From NCBI RefSeq assembly GCF_009739905.1, contig NZ_CP034279.1:4278001-4342000 (forward strand): a stretch of DNA of 64,000 nt. Direction: 5' to 3'. The notes beneath the pieces were generated by a model. The model did not search any database. It was given only the letters and a program-made list of their open reading frames with translations, and had not been told where the DNA came from. Position 1 is the stretch's first letter. Each line of letters opens with the position of its first letter. This DNA comes from Streptomyces ficellus. Its GTDB lineage: Bacteria > Actinomycetota > Actinomycetes > Streptomycetales > Streptomycetaceae. A program made the position numbers and the translations under genes. Of this stretch, positions 33,454-41,759 are shown piece by piece.

Positions 33454-34638
33454 GTGGACGTCCGGGAGATCCAGGGCATCCAGGACATCCGGGGCACGGT
33501 GCAGGCGGGCTTCGAACCGGTCAGGGACGCGTTCCTGCGCAACTTCCAGCAGCGCGGCGAACGGGGCGCCGCCGTCGCCGTCTACCGGGACGGCCGCAAG
33601 GTCGTCGACCTGTGGGCCGGCGCCAAGGACGTGGACGGCACCGCCCCGTGGGCCGTGGACACCGCGCAGATCGTCCGCTCCGCCACCAAGGGCGTCGCCG
33701 CCGCCGTACCGCTGCTGCTGCACCAGCGGGGGCAACTGGACCTGGACGCGCCGGTCGGCACGTACTGGCCCGAGTACAAGGCGGCGGGCAAGGAGCGCAC
33801 ACTGGTGCGGCACCTGCTGTCCCACCAGGCGGGCGTCCCCGTCGTGGACCGCCCCCTGACCGTGGCCGAGGCCGCCGACCTCTCCGTGGCGTCCGACGCC
33901 ATCGCCGCCCAGGCCCCCGCCTGGGAGCCGGGCACCGCCCACGGCTACCACGCCCACACCTACGGCTGGCTGCTGAGCGCCCTGGTCCAGCGGGTCACCG
34001 GCCGCTCCATCGGCCGCTGGGTCGCCGAGGAGATCGCCCGCCCGCTCGGCCTCGACCTGTGGATCGGCCTCCCCGCCGACGAAGCGCACCGGGCCGGCCG
34101 CGTGGGCCCCGTCGAGGAGCCGTCCGCCGGGGGCGCGCTCAGGCTGCGCCCCAAGCGCTCGGTCGCCGACGCCTACGCCGACCCGGCCTCGCTCACCCGC
34201 CGCGCGTTCGGCGCGCTCGACCCGGCGCCCGACGAGAACGACCCGGCCTACCGCGCCGCCGAACTCCCCGCCTCGGCGGGCGTCTCCACCGCCCGCGCGC
34301 TCGCCCGCTTCTACGCGGCGACGCTCGGCCCGGTCGACGGCCACCGCCTCTTCGCGCCGGCGACCCTCGCGATGGCTCGCACCGAGGAGTCCGCCGGCCC
34401 CGACCGGGTCCTGGTGGTCTCCACCCGCTTCGGCCTCGGCCACATGCTGCACGGCCCGGCGTCACCGCTGCTCGGCCCGGGCTCCTTCGGCCACCCGGGC
34501 CGGGGAGGCTCGCTCGGGTTCGCCGACCCGGAGTCGGGCATCGCGTTCGGGTACGTCACGAACGGCATGCGCAAGGGCGTCACGGCCGACCCCCGGGCCC
34601 AGGCCCTGGTGCGGGCGGTCAGGGCGTCGATCGCGTAG
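33454..34638 (+). CDS. Beta-lactamase family serine hydrolase (esterase-like)
   Basis: A 394-aa class C beta-lactamase-fold protein without a signal peptide. The SxxK motif is SATK near residue 74, the second element is the Tyr in YHAHTYGW near 170, and the third box is HPGRGGS near 350 instead of KTG, as in EstB-type esterases and other cytosolic members. It more likely cleaves esters or peptides than beta-lactams. The GTG has GAGAGGAG upstream. The cbiO gene ends 45 bp earlier, so read-through is possible, but function does not link them. Confidence 0.87.
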   Translation: MDVREIQGIQDIRGTVQAGFEPVRDAFLRNFQQRGERGAAVAVYRDGRKVVDLWAGAKDVDGTAPWAVDTAQIVRSATKGVAAAVPLLLHQRGQLDLDAPVGTYWPEYKAAGKERTLVRHLLSHQAGVPVVDRPLTVAEAADLSVASDAIAAQAPAWEPGTAHGYHAHTYGWLLSALVQRVTGRSIGRWVAEEIARPLGLDLWIGLPADEAHRAGRVGPVEEPSAGGALRLRPKRSVADAYADPASLTRRAFGALDPAPDENDPAYRAAELPASAGVSTARALARFYAATLGPVDGHRLFAPATLAMARTEESAGPDRVLVVSTRFGLGHMLHGPASPLLGPGSFGHPGRGGSLGFADPESGIAFGYVTNGMRKGVTADPRAQALVRAVRASIA

Positions 34639-34774
34639 GTCCCGCGCGGCACACTCGCCCCGCGCCCGGCCCACCCGCCCCGCGTGCCCGGCCCCGCGAC
34701 CCCCGTGCGCGGAGCGGAGCCCACGCCCCGCACGGCCCGGCTCGGGCCGGGCGGGGCGCACCGCGGTGAGTGGT

Positions 34775-34794
34775 CCCGGAGGGGGGCCTCCGGG
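34775..34794. terminator. 8-bp hairpin between the hydrolase and LuxR genes
   Basis: CCCGGAGG-GGGG-CCTCCGGG, perfect stem. It lies 137 bases after the hydrolase stop and before a plausible -10 box TACGAT (34829-34834) for the LuxR gene. The rest of the 254-bp gap shows nothing recognisable. Confidence 0.45.
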
Positions 34795-34892
34795 TGTAAC
34801 CAGTCGGCGGGTGGGGATCCGTCCCGCCTACGATGGCAGCGCGGCCGAGGCCGATCCATGGGGAGAACTGCGTATGGACTGCGGAGGGAGCC

Positions 34893-35732
34893 GTGGCGTA
34901 CCGGGTGGCGCACGACTACGAGCGGATGCTCGACCTCGCCGTCGCGGTCATGGAGAGCCGGCGGCCCGGCGACGTGTGGCAGCTGGTCGCCGCGGAGCTG
35001 CTGCGCAGGCTGGACGGCTCGGTCCTGCTGATGAAGGACGGTGACTGGACCCCGTCCAGCGGCGCGGTCGGCGTCTGGCTGCCCGGCGCGCCGGCCCCCG
35101 TCGAACCGGACGACGCCACCGCCCGGTTGATCCGCTCCGGCTACCCCTTCGCGAGCCACTACGTCGACCACGACGACCGGGACCCCCGCACGGCGGCCCA
35201 GGTCGCCGGGGACCGCGCCTGGTCCCACAGCGAGACGGCGAGCGCGCTGCGGGAGTCCTTCGGCACCCGCCACATGCTCGGCCTGCCGCTGCCCGGCCAC
35301 GACAGTGCGGTCCGCGGCTTCATCGTCCACCGCGACGGCACGGACTTCGACGCCCGCGACCTGTTCTACGCCGCGCGCGTCCAGCCCCTGCTGGCCGCCG
35401 CCGCGGCCCAGCACCGGCTGCTGGCGCACCGGTGGGCGGAGGAGTCCCCGGCGGCGGCGGGCGCCGGCCACGGGCTGACGCCCCGTGAGACGGCCGTCCT
35501 GCGGACGCTCGCCGAAGGGCTTCCCGCCACGGCCATGGCCCGCCGGCTCGGGGTCTCGGTGCGCACGGTGCACAAGCACCTGCAGAACCTCTACCGCAAG
35601 CTGGAGACCGCCGACCGCCTGGGCACGGTCCTGCGCGCCCAGGAGCTGGGCCTGCTGTCGGCCGCCCCGGCCCCGGCCCCGGGCACGGTCCCGCGTCCGC
35701 CCGGCCGGCCCGGCGGTCAGTGCACCCGCTGA
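34893..35732 (+). CDS. LuxR-type transcriptional regulator
   Basis: A 279-aa regulator. The C-terminal LuxR helix-turn-helix (about residues 195-255) reads LTPRETAVLRTLAEG, RLGVSVRTVHKHLQNLYRKL. The N-terminal 190 residues have no receiver or ATPase signature and may be a GAF-like sensor, typical of the short LuxR regulators that are numerous in Streptomyces. GTG 34893 is preferred to the in-frame start at 34833 because of GGAGGGAG just upstream. Its 3' end overlaps the next gene on the opposite strand by 16 bp. Confidence 0.88.
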   Translation: MAYRVAHDYERMLDLAVAVMESRRPGDVWQLVAAELLRRLDGSVLLMKDGDWTPSSGAVGVWLPGAPAPVEPDDATARLIRSGYPFASHYVDHDDRDPRTAAQVAGDRAWSHSETASALRESFGTRHMLGLPLPGHDSAVRGFIVHRDGTDFDARDLFYAARVQPLLAAAAAQHRLLAHRWAEESPAAAGAGHGLTPRETAVLRTLAEGLPATAMARRLGVSVRTVHKHLQNLYRKLETADRLGTVLRAQELGLLSAAPAPAPGTVPRPPGRPGGQCTR

Positions 35733-36136
35733 CCGGTCAGCAGGCCGAGCAGGTGGTCCATCTCGCCCCGCCAGATGCGGTGCACGTTCATCCGCGTCGG
35801 CTTCGGCTGCCCCGGCAGCAGCACCCGGAAGGAACTCCACAGGGTGTTGCGCCGCACGTCGCTTATCATCGCCCCCACCTGGGCGGGCGGCAGCGCGAAC
35901 GCCACCTCCTGGGGGCGGTTGCTCCACCGGCTCGCCTTGTGGACGACCACGGCCTGCTCGGTCAGGGTGATGAAGTAGTACGTCAGGAACGCCTGCCCGA
36001 TCAGTCCCAGCATGCTCATCAGCCACACACTGGGCCCGGCGATCGCCTGGATGGTGACGACCGGCCGGTCGGCCGGATTGACCTGCGCGAGGGCCTGGGC
36101 CACTTGCTGCTGGATGGTCGCCTTCTTGATGGCCAT
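35717..36136 (-). CDS. Conserved actinobacterial membrane protein of unknown function
   Basis: A 139-aa protein with a polar N-terminus (MAIKKATIQQQVAQALAQV), one hydrophobic segment (about 36-58, WLMSMLGLIGQAFLTYYFITL), and a basic cytosolic C-terminus with RRNTLWSSFRVLLPGQPKPTR. No catalytic motif is visible. The 3' end overlaps the LuxR gene tail to tail. Preceded on its strand by the hairpin ending the DMT permease operon. Confidence 0.75.
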   Translation of the reverse strand: MAIKKATIQQQVAQALAQVNPADRPVVTIQAIAGPSVWLMSMLGLIGQAFLTYYFITLTEQAVVVHKASRWSNRPQEVAFALPPAQVGAMISDVRRNTLWSSFRVLLPGQPKPTRMNVHRIWRGEMDHLLGLLTGQRVH

Positions 36137-36163
36137 GAAGCCCTCCCCAAAAACGGAATCTGC

Positions 36164-36181
36164 GCCCCCACTTCCGGGGGC
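36164..36181 (-). terminator. Hairpin ending the YbaK-permease operon
   Basis: GCCCCC/GGGGGC with a 6-base loop, 26 bases past the permease stop. Confidence 0.5.
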
Positions 36182-36206
36182 ACCGCAGGATACCCGTGCG
36201 AAGAAC

Positions 36207-37058
36207 TCACCCCACGTGCAGCATCAGCCCGATGCCCACCACCATCACGCCCGCCGCCGCGATCCTCGGGGCGCCGAAGCGTTCCTTGAAGAACAGGGCG
36301 CCGATGGCCGCGCCCACGATGATGGACGATTCGCGCAGGGCGGCCACCGGAGCCAGCGGCGCGCGGGTCTGGGCCCACAGGACGAGGGCGTACGCCGAGA
36401 TCGACATGGCCGCGCCGAGGAGCCCCAGGGCGGCGTGCGGACGGAGCTGGGCGCCCAGCGCGGTGCCGCGGCGGGCCAGGGTGTACGCCGGGATCGCGAG
36501 CCCCTGGAGGAGCATCAGCCACGCGATGTAGCCGAGCGGGCTGCCCGCGGCGCGCACCCCCACCCCGTCCACGACCGTGTAACCGGCGATGGCCACGCCG
36601 GTGGCCAGGGCGGCGAGCACCGCGGGCCGGTTGGGGCGGCGGCTCGTGCCGCGGATGCCCCACAGGGCGAGCCCCACCAGGCCCGCCGAGGCGACGGCGA
36701 CCCCCAGGAGCTGCCGCCCGTCGGGGAGTTCGCCGACGAAGACCGCCGCCAGCAGAGTGACCGCCAGCGGGGCCGTGCCACGCGCGATCGGGTACGTCTG
36801 GCCGAAGTCGCCGAGCGAGAACGAACGCATCAGCAGCGCCATGTACCCAACGTGCAGGGCGGCGGACAGCAGCAGGTACGGCCGGGCCGCGGGGGCGGGC
36901 GCCGGGACGAACCAGATCGCGCACGCGGCGATCAGCGCCCCGCCGCCGGATATCAGCGTGAAGGACAGCAACTGGTCCTTCAGGTGGTGGGCGATGGCGT
37001 TCCACCCGGCGTGCGTCACCGCGGCGACCAGCACGGCGGCGGCCACCAGCGGCGTCAT
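36207..37058 (-). CDS. EamA/DMT superfamily permease
   Basis: A 283-aa inner-membrane protein with ten TM helices in two EamA repeats. The second repeat ends with ALRESSIIVGAAIGALFFKERFG, a common DMT signature. Substrate unknown; relatives export amino acids, nucleosides or drugs. ATG 37058 overlaps the upstream YbaK stop (ATGA), so the two are coupled. The longer open frame to 37160 runs through the YbaK gene and is not real. Confidence 0.88.
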   Translation of the reverse strand: MTPLVAAAVLVAAVTHAGWNAIAHHLKDQLLSFTLISGGGALIAACAIWFVPAPAPAARPYLLLSAALHVGYMALLMRSFSLGDFGQTYPIARGTAPLAVTLLAAVFVGELPDGRQLLGVAVASAGLVGLALWGIRGTSRRPNRPAVLAALATGVAIAGYTVVDGVGVRAAGSPLGYIAWLMLLQGLAIPAYTLARRGTALGAQLRPHAALGLLGAAMSISAYALVLWAQTRAPLAPVAALRESSIIVGAAIGALFFKERFGAPRIAAAGVMVVGIGLMLHVG

Positions 37059-37540
37059 GCCGACCGCTCGCGCACGTCCGCCAGGGTGGCGCCCGCGTGG
37101 GCGACCAGCGTCGCCGGGTCGAGCGGGAACACCGTGTGCGGCGTCCCGGCCGCCGCCCACACCACGTCGTGGCCCAGCAGCCCCCGGTCGGCCAGCACCC
37201 GCGTGCTCGTCACATGGCCGAAGGGCGGTACGCCGCCGATGGCGTACCCCGTGGTCCGCCGTACGAGGTCGGCGTCCGCCCGCGTCACGGCGGCCGCGCC
37301 CAGCTCCTGGCGCACCCGCTCCACGTCGACCCGCGAGGAGCCGTCCATCAGGACCAGCACGGGCACGCCGTCCGCCGCGAACACCAGCGACTTGACGATC
37401 TCGGACGGGTCGCAGCCGATCGCGGCGGCGGCCTGGGCGGCGGTGCGGGTGGCGTCGGGGAAGCGGCGGACCTCCACGTCGTGCAGGCCGAGCTCGCGCA
37501 GGGCCTCGGCGAACCGCGGAAGGGCAAGGGAAGCGCTCAT
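37055..37540 (-). CDS. YbaK/EbsC-type aminoacyl-tRNA deacylase
   Basis: A 161-aa YbaK-fold protein. KSLVFAADG with the conserved Lys, GYAIGGVPPFGH, the loop lining the active site, and AGTPHTVFPLDP are all present. Family members hydrolyse mischarged aminoacyl-tRNAs such as Cys-tRNA-Pro. ATG 37540 starts at the conserved region; the extra 11 residues up to 37573 are not needed. Confidence 0.9.
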   Translation of the reverse strand: MSASLALPRFAEALRELGLHDVEVRRFPDATRTAAQAAAAIGCDPSEIVKSLVFAADGVPVLVLMDGSSRVDVERVRQELGAAAVTRADADLVRRTTGYAIGGVPPFGHVTSTRVLADRGLLGHDVVWAAAGTPHTVFPLDPATLVAHAGATLADVRERSA

Positions 37541-37582
37541 GGCCCGCACGCTAGCGGTAGCTGTACGGGCCACGCGAGTGCG

Positions 37583-39220
37583 TCACCGGGCCTTGAGCAC
37601 GGCCGCGACCACCGGGCCCGCCGCGTCGCCGCCGTGGCCGCCCGCCTGGACGACCGCCGCGGCCGCCAGGTCGTCGGCGAAGCCGGCGAACCAGCTGTTG
37701 GAGTCGGCCTGCCCGCCGACCTCGGCCGAGCCGGTCTTCGCGCCCTTGTCGCCGCCGACCCCGGCCATGGCCGCCGCGCCCGTGCCGCTGGTCGCGGTGG
37801 CCCGCATCATGTCGCGCAACTGCCCGGCGGCGGAGCCCTCCAGCGGGCGGGACGCGGTGGCGATCTCCCGGTCGTCCAGCCCCGGCGGCACGATGACCGG
37901 CTGCCGGAAGGAACCGTTCTTCGCGGTCGCCGTGATGGACGCGACGTTGAGGGCGTTCATCTGCACCGTGCCCTGCCCGATGTACTGGGCCGCGGCCACC
38001 CCGCCGGTCTCCGCGGGCACCGACCCGTCCCACGAGACCACGCCCGTCTGCCAGTTCAGCCCGATGCCGAAGACGTCACGGGCCTCCTCGCCCAGCGCCG
38101 CGTCGTTCTTCACGTCGTCGATCAGCTTGATGAAGGCGGTGTTGCAGGAGCGCTTGAAGCTCTCGTTGAAGGTGCTGCCGCTGGGGAGGTCGAAGTGAGC
38201 GAGGTTGTGGAAGGTGCGGCCCTGGTACATGACCTCCTTGGGGCACTCCGCCGGGCGGTCCGCGCCCACCAGGCCCTTCTCCAGCAGCATCGCCGCCGTC
38301 ACGATCTTCAGCGTCGAACCGGGCGCCTGCTTCCCCTCGAACGCCGCGTTGAACGCGTCCTGGCGATTGTTGGCCACGGCCCGTATCTCACCCGTGGACG
38401 GCTTGATCGCCACCACCGACGACTCGCCGTACCGCTTCACCGCCCGCTCGGCCGCCGCCTGGACGTCCGCGTCCAGCGTCGTCACCAGCTTGCCGGGCAC
38501 GCCCTTGGCGAGCGTCAGCAGCGTCTGGTCGGCCCGGCCCTCGACGGTGGAGTCGATCCACGTCTCGATGCCGGGCTTCCCGCCCGCGTCCTCGCCGTAC
38601 TTCTCGCGCAACTGGTCCAGGACCGGTCTCAGGGACGGGTACTTCTCCGGCGTCAGCTCCACGCCGTCGTGGTCGACCGCCTTCACCGGCGGGCTGGGCG
38701 CCTCGCCCGTGCGCAGCGCCGACTGCTCGGTCAGCTTCGGGTGGAGCACCGACGGCTTCCAGTCGACCAGCGGCAGCCCGGTGGTGACGCCCCGGACGAC
38801 GGTCAGCTCCGAGGCGTACGTCAGGCGCTTGGACTTCCCCTCGTACGTGACGGTCGCGTCGACCGTGAACGGCACCTTCGGGCCCACCGGTTCGCCCGGG
38901 GTGATGACCGCCTTCGAGACGTGGGCCTCCGTCCGGAAACCCGCCACGGCGGGCGTCGCCGTACCGGCGTCGTCCGTCAGCTCACCGGCCGCCGCCGCGT
39001 CACCGGCCGCCCACGCGGCCAGGAAGTCCTTCGCGGTCCGCCGCGTCTCCTCGGCGGTCACCGGCCCGCTGCCCGCCTCGCGCGGGGCCGCGGCCGAGGT
39101 GGTGACGGGCCCGCCGCCGTCGTCCGCGCCGTAGAGGACGTGGTACGCCCCGTACCCCACCCCGCCCGCGACGACGATGAACACCCCGCCGACGACGGCG
39201 ACCTTCGCTCCACTGCGCAT
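37583..39220 (-). CDS. Penicillin-binding protein transpeptidase with NTF2-like domain
   Basis: A 545-aa bitopic PBP. One N-terminal TM helix (about 6-27), an NTF2/MecA-N-like domain (TAEETRRTAKDFLAAWAAGD, about 50-165), a dimerisation region, and the transpeptidase domain with the three active-site boxes: SxxK in APGSTLKIV, SxN in KRSCNTAF, and KTG in GAKTGSAEV. The SCN form of the second box is typical of the Streptomyces PBPs near this locus, which I recall in S. coelicolor (SCO3156/SCO3157) as taking part in spore-wall synthesis. ATG 39220 has GGGGAGGGG upstream. A 20-bp palindrome lies 25 bases before the start. Confidence 0.92.
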   Translation of the reverse strand: MRSGAKVAVVGGVFIVVAGGVGYGAYHVLYGADDGGGPVTTSAAAPREAGSGPVTAEETRRTAKDFLAAWAAGDAAAAGELTDDAGTATPAVAGFRTEAHVSKAVITPGEPVGPKVPFTVDATVTYEGKSKRLTYASELTVVRGVTTGLPLVDWKPSVLHPKLTEQSALRTGEAPSPPVKAVDHDGVELTPEKYPSLRPVLDQLREKYGEDAGGKPGIETWIDSTVEGRADQTLLTLAKGVPGKLVTTLDADVQAAAERAVKRYGESSVVAIKPSTGEIRAVANNRQDAFNAAFEGKQAPGSTLKIVTAAMLLEKGLVGADRPAECPKEVMYQGRTFHNLAHFDLPSGSTFNESFKRSCNTAFIKLIDDVKNDAALGEEARDVFGIGLNWQTGVVSWDGSVPAETGGVAAAQYIGQGTVQMNALNVASITATAKNGSFRQPVIVPPGLDDREIATASRPLEGSAAGQLRDMMRATATSGTGAAAMAGVGGDKGAKTGSAEVGGQADSNSWFAGFADDLAAAAVVQAGGHGGDAAGPVVAAVLKAR

Positions 39221-39244
39221 GTGCGGTTCCCCTCCCCAGGAGCT

Positions 39245-39264
39245 CGCTTGAACATGTTCAAGCG
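39245..39264. promoter_or_regulatory. Perfect 20-bp palindrome between the PBP and rox genes
   Basis: Arms CGCTTGAACA and TGTTCAAGCG with no spacer. The GAAC-AT-GTTC core is two bases shorter than a LexA box (GAAC-N4-GTTC), so SOS control is unlikely. It looks like a MarR/TetR/GntR-type operator. Its place 25 bases before the PBP ATG suggests it controls that gene. Confidence 0.65.
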
Positions 39265-39325
39265 CATAGGGAGTCACCCTACAAAGGCGGGCGGCGGAGC
39301 CAACAGCGAAGGAGACAAGAGCAAA

Positions 39326-39350
39326 GGCAAGGAGTCACGTACTCCTTGCC
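39326..39350. promoter_or_regulatory. 10-bp inverted repeat upstream of rox
   Basis: GGCAAGGAGT (39326-39335) and ACTCCTTGCC (39341-39350) around CACGT, itself able to extend pairing. It is a terminator-strength hairpin or a second operator, just upstream of the rifamycin-associated element. Confidence 0.5.
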
Positions 39351-39372
39351 ACTCTCAACGTATAGCGCACAG

Positions 39373-39393
39373 GGGGCCTTGCGGCAAGACCCC
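39373..39393 (+). promoter_or_regulatory. Rifamycin-associated element (RAE) upstream of rox
   Basis: An inverted repeat with CTTGC-G-GCAAG at its centre flanked by GGGG and CCCC. The RAE described upstream of rifamycin-resistance genes in actinomycetes has, as I recall, a GGGG..CTTGCGGCAAG..CCCC pattern, so the match is nearly complete. It sits 86 bases before the rox ATG. The RAE is linked to rifamycin-induced expression of rph, rox, arr and helR. Confidence 0.85.
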
Positions 39394-39478
39394 GGTCGTA
39401 CCGGAGAATCTCCGCCCTGAGCCGGAATCGGCGGACATCTCGGAGTTCTCGGACTTCTCCTTCTGAATGGGTGTGCTC

Positions 39479-40909
39479 ATGTACGACGTGATCATCGCCG
39501 GTGGCGGACCAACCGGAATGATGCTGGCCGGCGAACTGCGGCTGCACGGGGTGAGCGTGCTGGTGCTGGAACGCGACCCCGAGCCGACGAAGGTGGTCCG
39601 CGCGCTCGGCCTGCACGTGCGCAGCATCGAGGTGATGGACCAGCGCGGCCTCCTGGACCGGTTCCTCGCGCACGGCCGGAAGCACCCGGTCGGTGGCCTC
39701 TTCGCCGCCGTCGACAAGCCCGCGCCCCAGCGGATCGACACCACCCACCCCTACGTCCTCGGCATCCCGCAGCCCGTCACCGACCGCCTGCTGAGCGAGC
39801 ACGCCACCGAACTCGGCGCCGAGATCCGGCGCGGCCGCGCCGTGACCGGGCTGAGCCAGGACGACGACGGGGTGAGCGTCGAACTCGCCGACGGGGCCGG
39901 CACCCTGCGCGCGCGGTACGTCGTCGGCTGCGACGGCGGCCGCAGCACGGTGCGCAAACTGCTCGGCATCGCCTTCCCCGGCGAACCCAGCAGGGTCGAC
40001 ACCCTGCTGGGCGAGATGCGGCTGGACGTACCGCCCGAGACGCTGGCCACCGTGATGGCCGAGGTCCGCCGCACCCAGAAGCGGTTCGGCGCCATGCCCC
40101 TCGGGGACGGGGCGTACCGCGTCATCGTGCCCGCGGAAGGGGTCGCCGAGGACCGCACGGTCCCGCCCACCCTGGAGGAGTTCCGGCAACAGTTGCGGAA
40201 GGTCGCCGGCACCGACCTCGGCGCGCACGCACCGCGCTGGCTCTCCCGGTTCGGCGACGCCACCAGGCTGGCCGAGCGCTACCGCAGCGGCCGCGTCCTG
40301 CTCGCCGGCGACGCCGCGCACATCCACCCGCCGACCGGCGGACAGGGCCTCAACCTCGGCGTCCAGGACGCCTTCAACCTCGGCTGGAAGCTCGCCGCCG
40401 AGATCGCCGGCCACGCCCCCGAAGGCCTCCTCGACAGCTACCACACCGAACGGCACCCGGTGGCCGCCGACGTCCTCAACAACACCCGCGCCCAGATGGA
40501 GCTGATGTCCACCGAACCCGGCCCGCAGGCGGTCCGCCGACTGCTGGCGGAACTCATGGACTTCGACGACGTCAACCGGTACCTCATCGAGAAGATCACC
40601 GGCATCGGAGTCCGCTACGACTTCGGCGAGGGCCCCGAACTCCTCGGCCGCCGGATGCGGGACGCGGACCTCGGGAAGGGACGCCTCTACGAGCGGATGC
40701 GCACCGGCCGCGGCCTGCTCCTCGACCGGACCGGCCGGCTCTCGGTCACGGGCTGGGCGGACCGCGTCGACCACATCCCCGACCCCACCGCCGCCCCGGA
40801 CGCCCCCGCACTCCTCCTGCGCCCCGACGGCCACGTCGCCTGGATCGGCCACGACCAGCGCGACCTGACGTCCCACCTCCCGACCTGGTTCGGCGCCCCC
40901 ACCGGCTGA
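39479..40909 (+). CDS. rox: Rifampicin monooxygenase (Rox)
   Basis: A 476-aa class A flavoprotein monooxygenase. The FAD motif is DVIIAGGGPTGMMLAGELRL, CDGGRSTVRKLLG is the DG motif, and GDAAHIHPPTGGQGLNLG is the GD motif. Stretches such as HVRSIEVMDQRGLLDRFLAHG and RMRTGRGLLLDRTGRLS agree closely with my memory of S. venezuelae Rox, which hydroxylates rifampicin and linearises its ansa bridge. The RAE upstream is strong independent support. ATG 39479 matches the Rox N-terminus (M-x-DVIIAGGGP); an in-frame ATG at 39467 is possible. No good Shine-Dalgarno is visible for either. Divergent from the PBP. Confidence 0.9.
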   Translation: MYDVIIAGGGPTGMMLAGELRLHGVSVLVLERDPEPTKVVRALGLHVRSIEVMDQRGLLDRFLAHGRKHPVGGLFAAVDKPAPQRIDTTHPYVLGIPQPVTDRLLSEHATELGAEIRRGRAVTGLSQDDDGVSVELADGAGTLRARYVVGCDGGRSTVRKLLGIAFPGEPSRVDTLLGEMRLDVPPETLATVMAEVRRTQKRFGAMPLGDGAYRVIVPAEGVAEDRTVPPTLEEFRQQLRKVAGTDLGAHAPRWLSRFGDATRLAERYRSGRVLLAGDAAHIHPPTGGQGLNLGVQDAFNLGWKLAAEIAGHAPEGLLDSYHTERHPVAADVLNNTRAQMELMSTEPGPQAVRRLLAELMDFDDVNRYLIEKITGIGVRYDFGEGPELLGRRMRDADLGKGRLYERMRTGRGLLLDRTGRLSVTGWADRVDHIPDPTAAPDAPALLLRPDGHVAWIGHDQRDLTSHLPTWFGAPTG

Positions 40910-40954
40910 CCGTGAGAGGACGACCGAAGGGACGATTCGGCGCGACGGCCGTAG

Positions 40955-41107
40955 GATCATCGCTTTCCGGCACCCCGGTCACGGGGGGCACACGTCGTTC
41001 GAGCACCCCTGGCGCCTTCGCACCGGCCCGCCCTGAACCGCTGGTGGCCGGCGCCGCCGGTCGCCCTGATGCTCACCGCCGTAGTGCGCCTGGCCCTCCC
41101 GGCGTAG
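40955..41107 (+). pseudogene. Possible decayed N-terminal fragment of a glycosyltransferase-like membrane protein
   Basis: Between rox and the small membrane gene a frame without start codon reads APLAPSHRPALNRWWPAPPV then a hydrophobic helix, ending at TAG 41105-41107. This resembles the first helix of Streptomyces GT39/ArnT-type proteins. A TAGGAT hexamer (40952-40957) could be an old -10 box. No matching sequence continues downstream. Recognition is weak. Confidence 0.25.
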
Positions 41108-41170
41108 CCCACCGCATGACCCCGCCCGACCTGGGCGGGAAATGTGGTCGACAGTGTGTGGCGCCGCAGC

Positions 41171-41578
41171 CTATTCAGCGGCGACTGTCGGCGGGCCTCC
41201 TCGTTTCACTGAGGCGATCACGGCGGAAACGAGGGCGGTCGTAGCGAGGCTTCCCACCATGACCATCCCAACGCCGAGCATGTAAAGGCCGCTGGCGTCG
41301 TCCGACCAGTCGTAGTAGGCGGCAACGGTCAGGCCGACGGTGGTGCCGAGCACGGCACCCGCGATGTAGCGCCGGGATGCCGCCCAGTACACCGGTGCCA
41401 GCAGAGTCAGGACGAGCCCGATCACCTGCCACGCCTCGTAGGGGCCGGTCGTCGCACCGTCAGGTTGCACGTCACGATGCTGGTCCCAGCCCAGCCAGGC
41501 CGCCCACGCCGCCAGCGTCACCAGAGCCAGCACGGGGATCACCAGCTGGGGAGCGAGTTTCAGTAGTCGTTGCCGCAT
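41171..41578 (-). CDS. Small four-helix membrane protein, unknown
   Basis: A 135-aa protein starting MRQRLLKLAPQL with four hydrophobic segments separated by short polar loops (GWDQHRDVQPDGATTG, YYDWSDDASG). No family recognised. The frame is open to 41731 but only ATG 41578 gives a normal membrane-protein start; no strong Shine-Dalgarno is seen. AT content is slightly higher than in neighbours, and it sits next to the possible gene remnant, so this spot may have been an insertion site. Confidence 0.65.
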   Translation of the reverse strand: MRQRLLKLAPQLVIPVLALVTLAAWAAWLGWDQHRDVQPDGATTGPYEAWQVIGLVLTLLAPVYWAASRRYIAGAVLGTTVGLTVAAYYDWSDDASGLYMLGVGMVMVGSLATTALVSAVIASVKRGGPPTVAAE

Positions 41579-41759
41579 GGCCCAAGCGTTCCGGCTCACC
41601 CCATGAGTGACCAGAGCGCAGGTACTCAGCCCTACCCGGGTTCTGGCTGAGTACGGTCCCTGTCTGGATGTACCTGTTCTGGAGCCGGGCCGTCCCTGGG
41701 CCGTCCGACGGCGGCCAACGACAGCCACCACCGACCGCCCTCATGGTGTGTTCACCCCG

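Noticed and set aside
39245..39264. LexA (SOS) box at the PBP/rox gap
   Set aside because: GAAC and GTTC are separated by two bases, not four as LexA needs.
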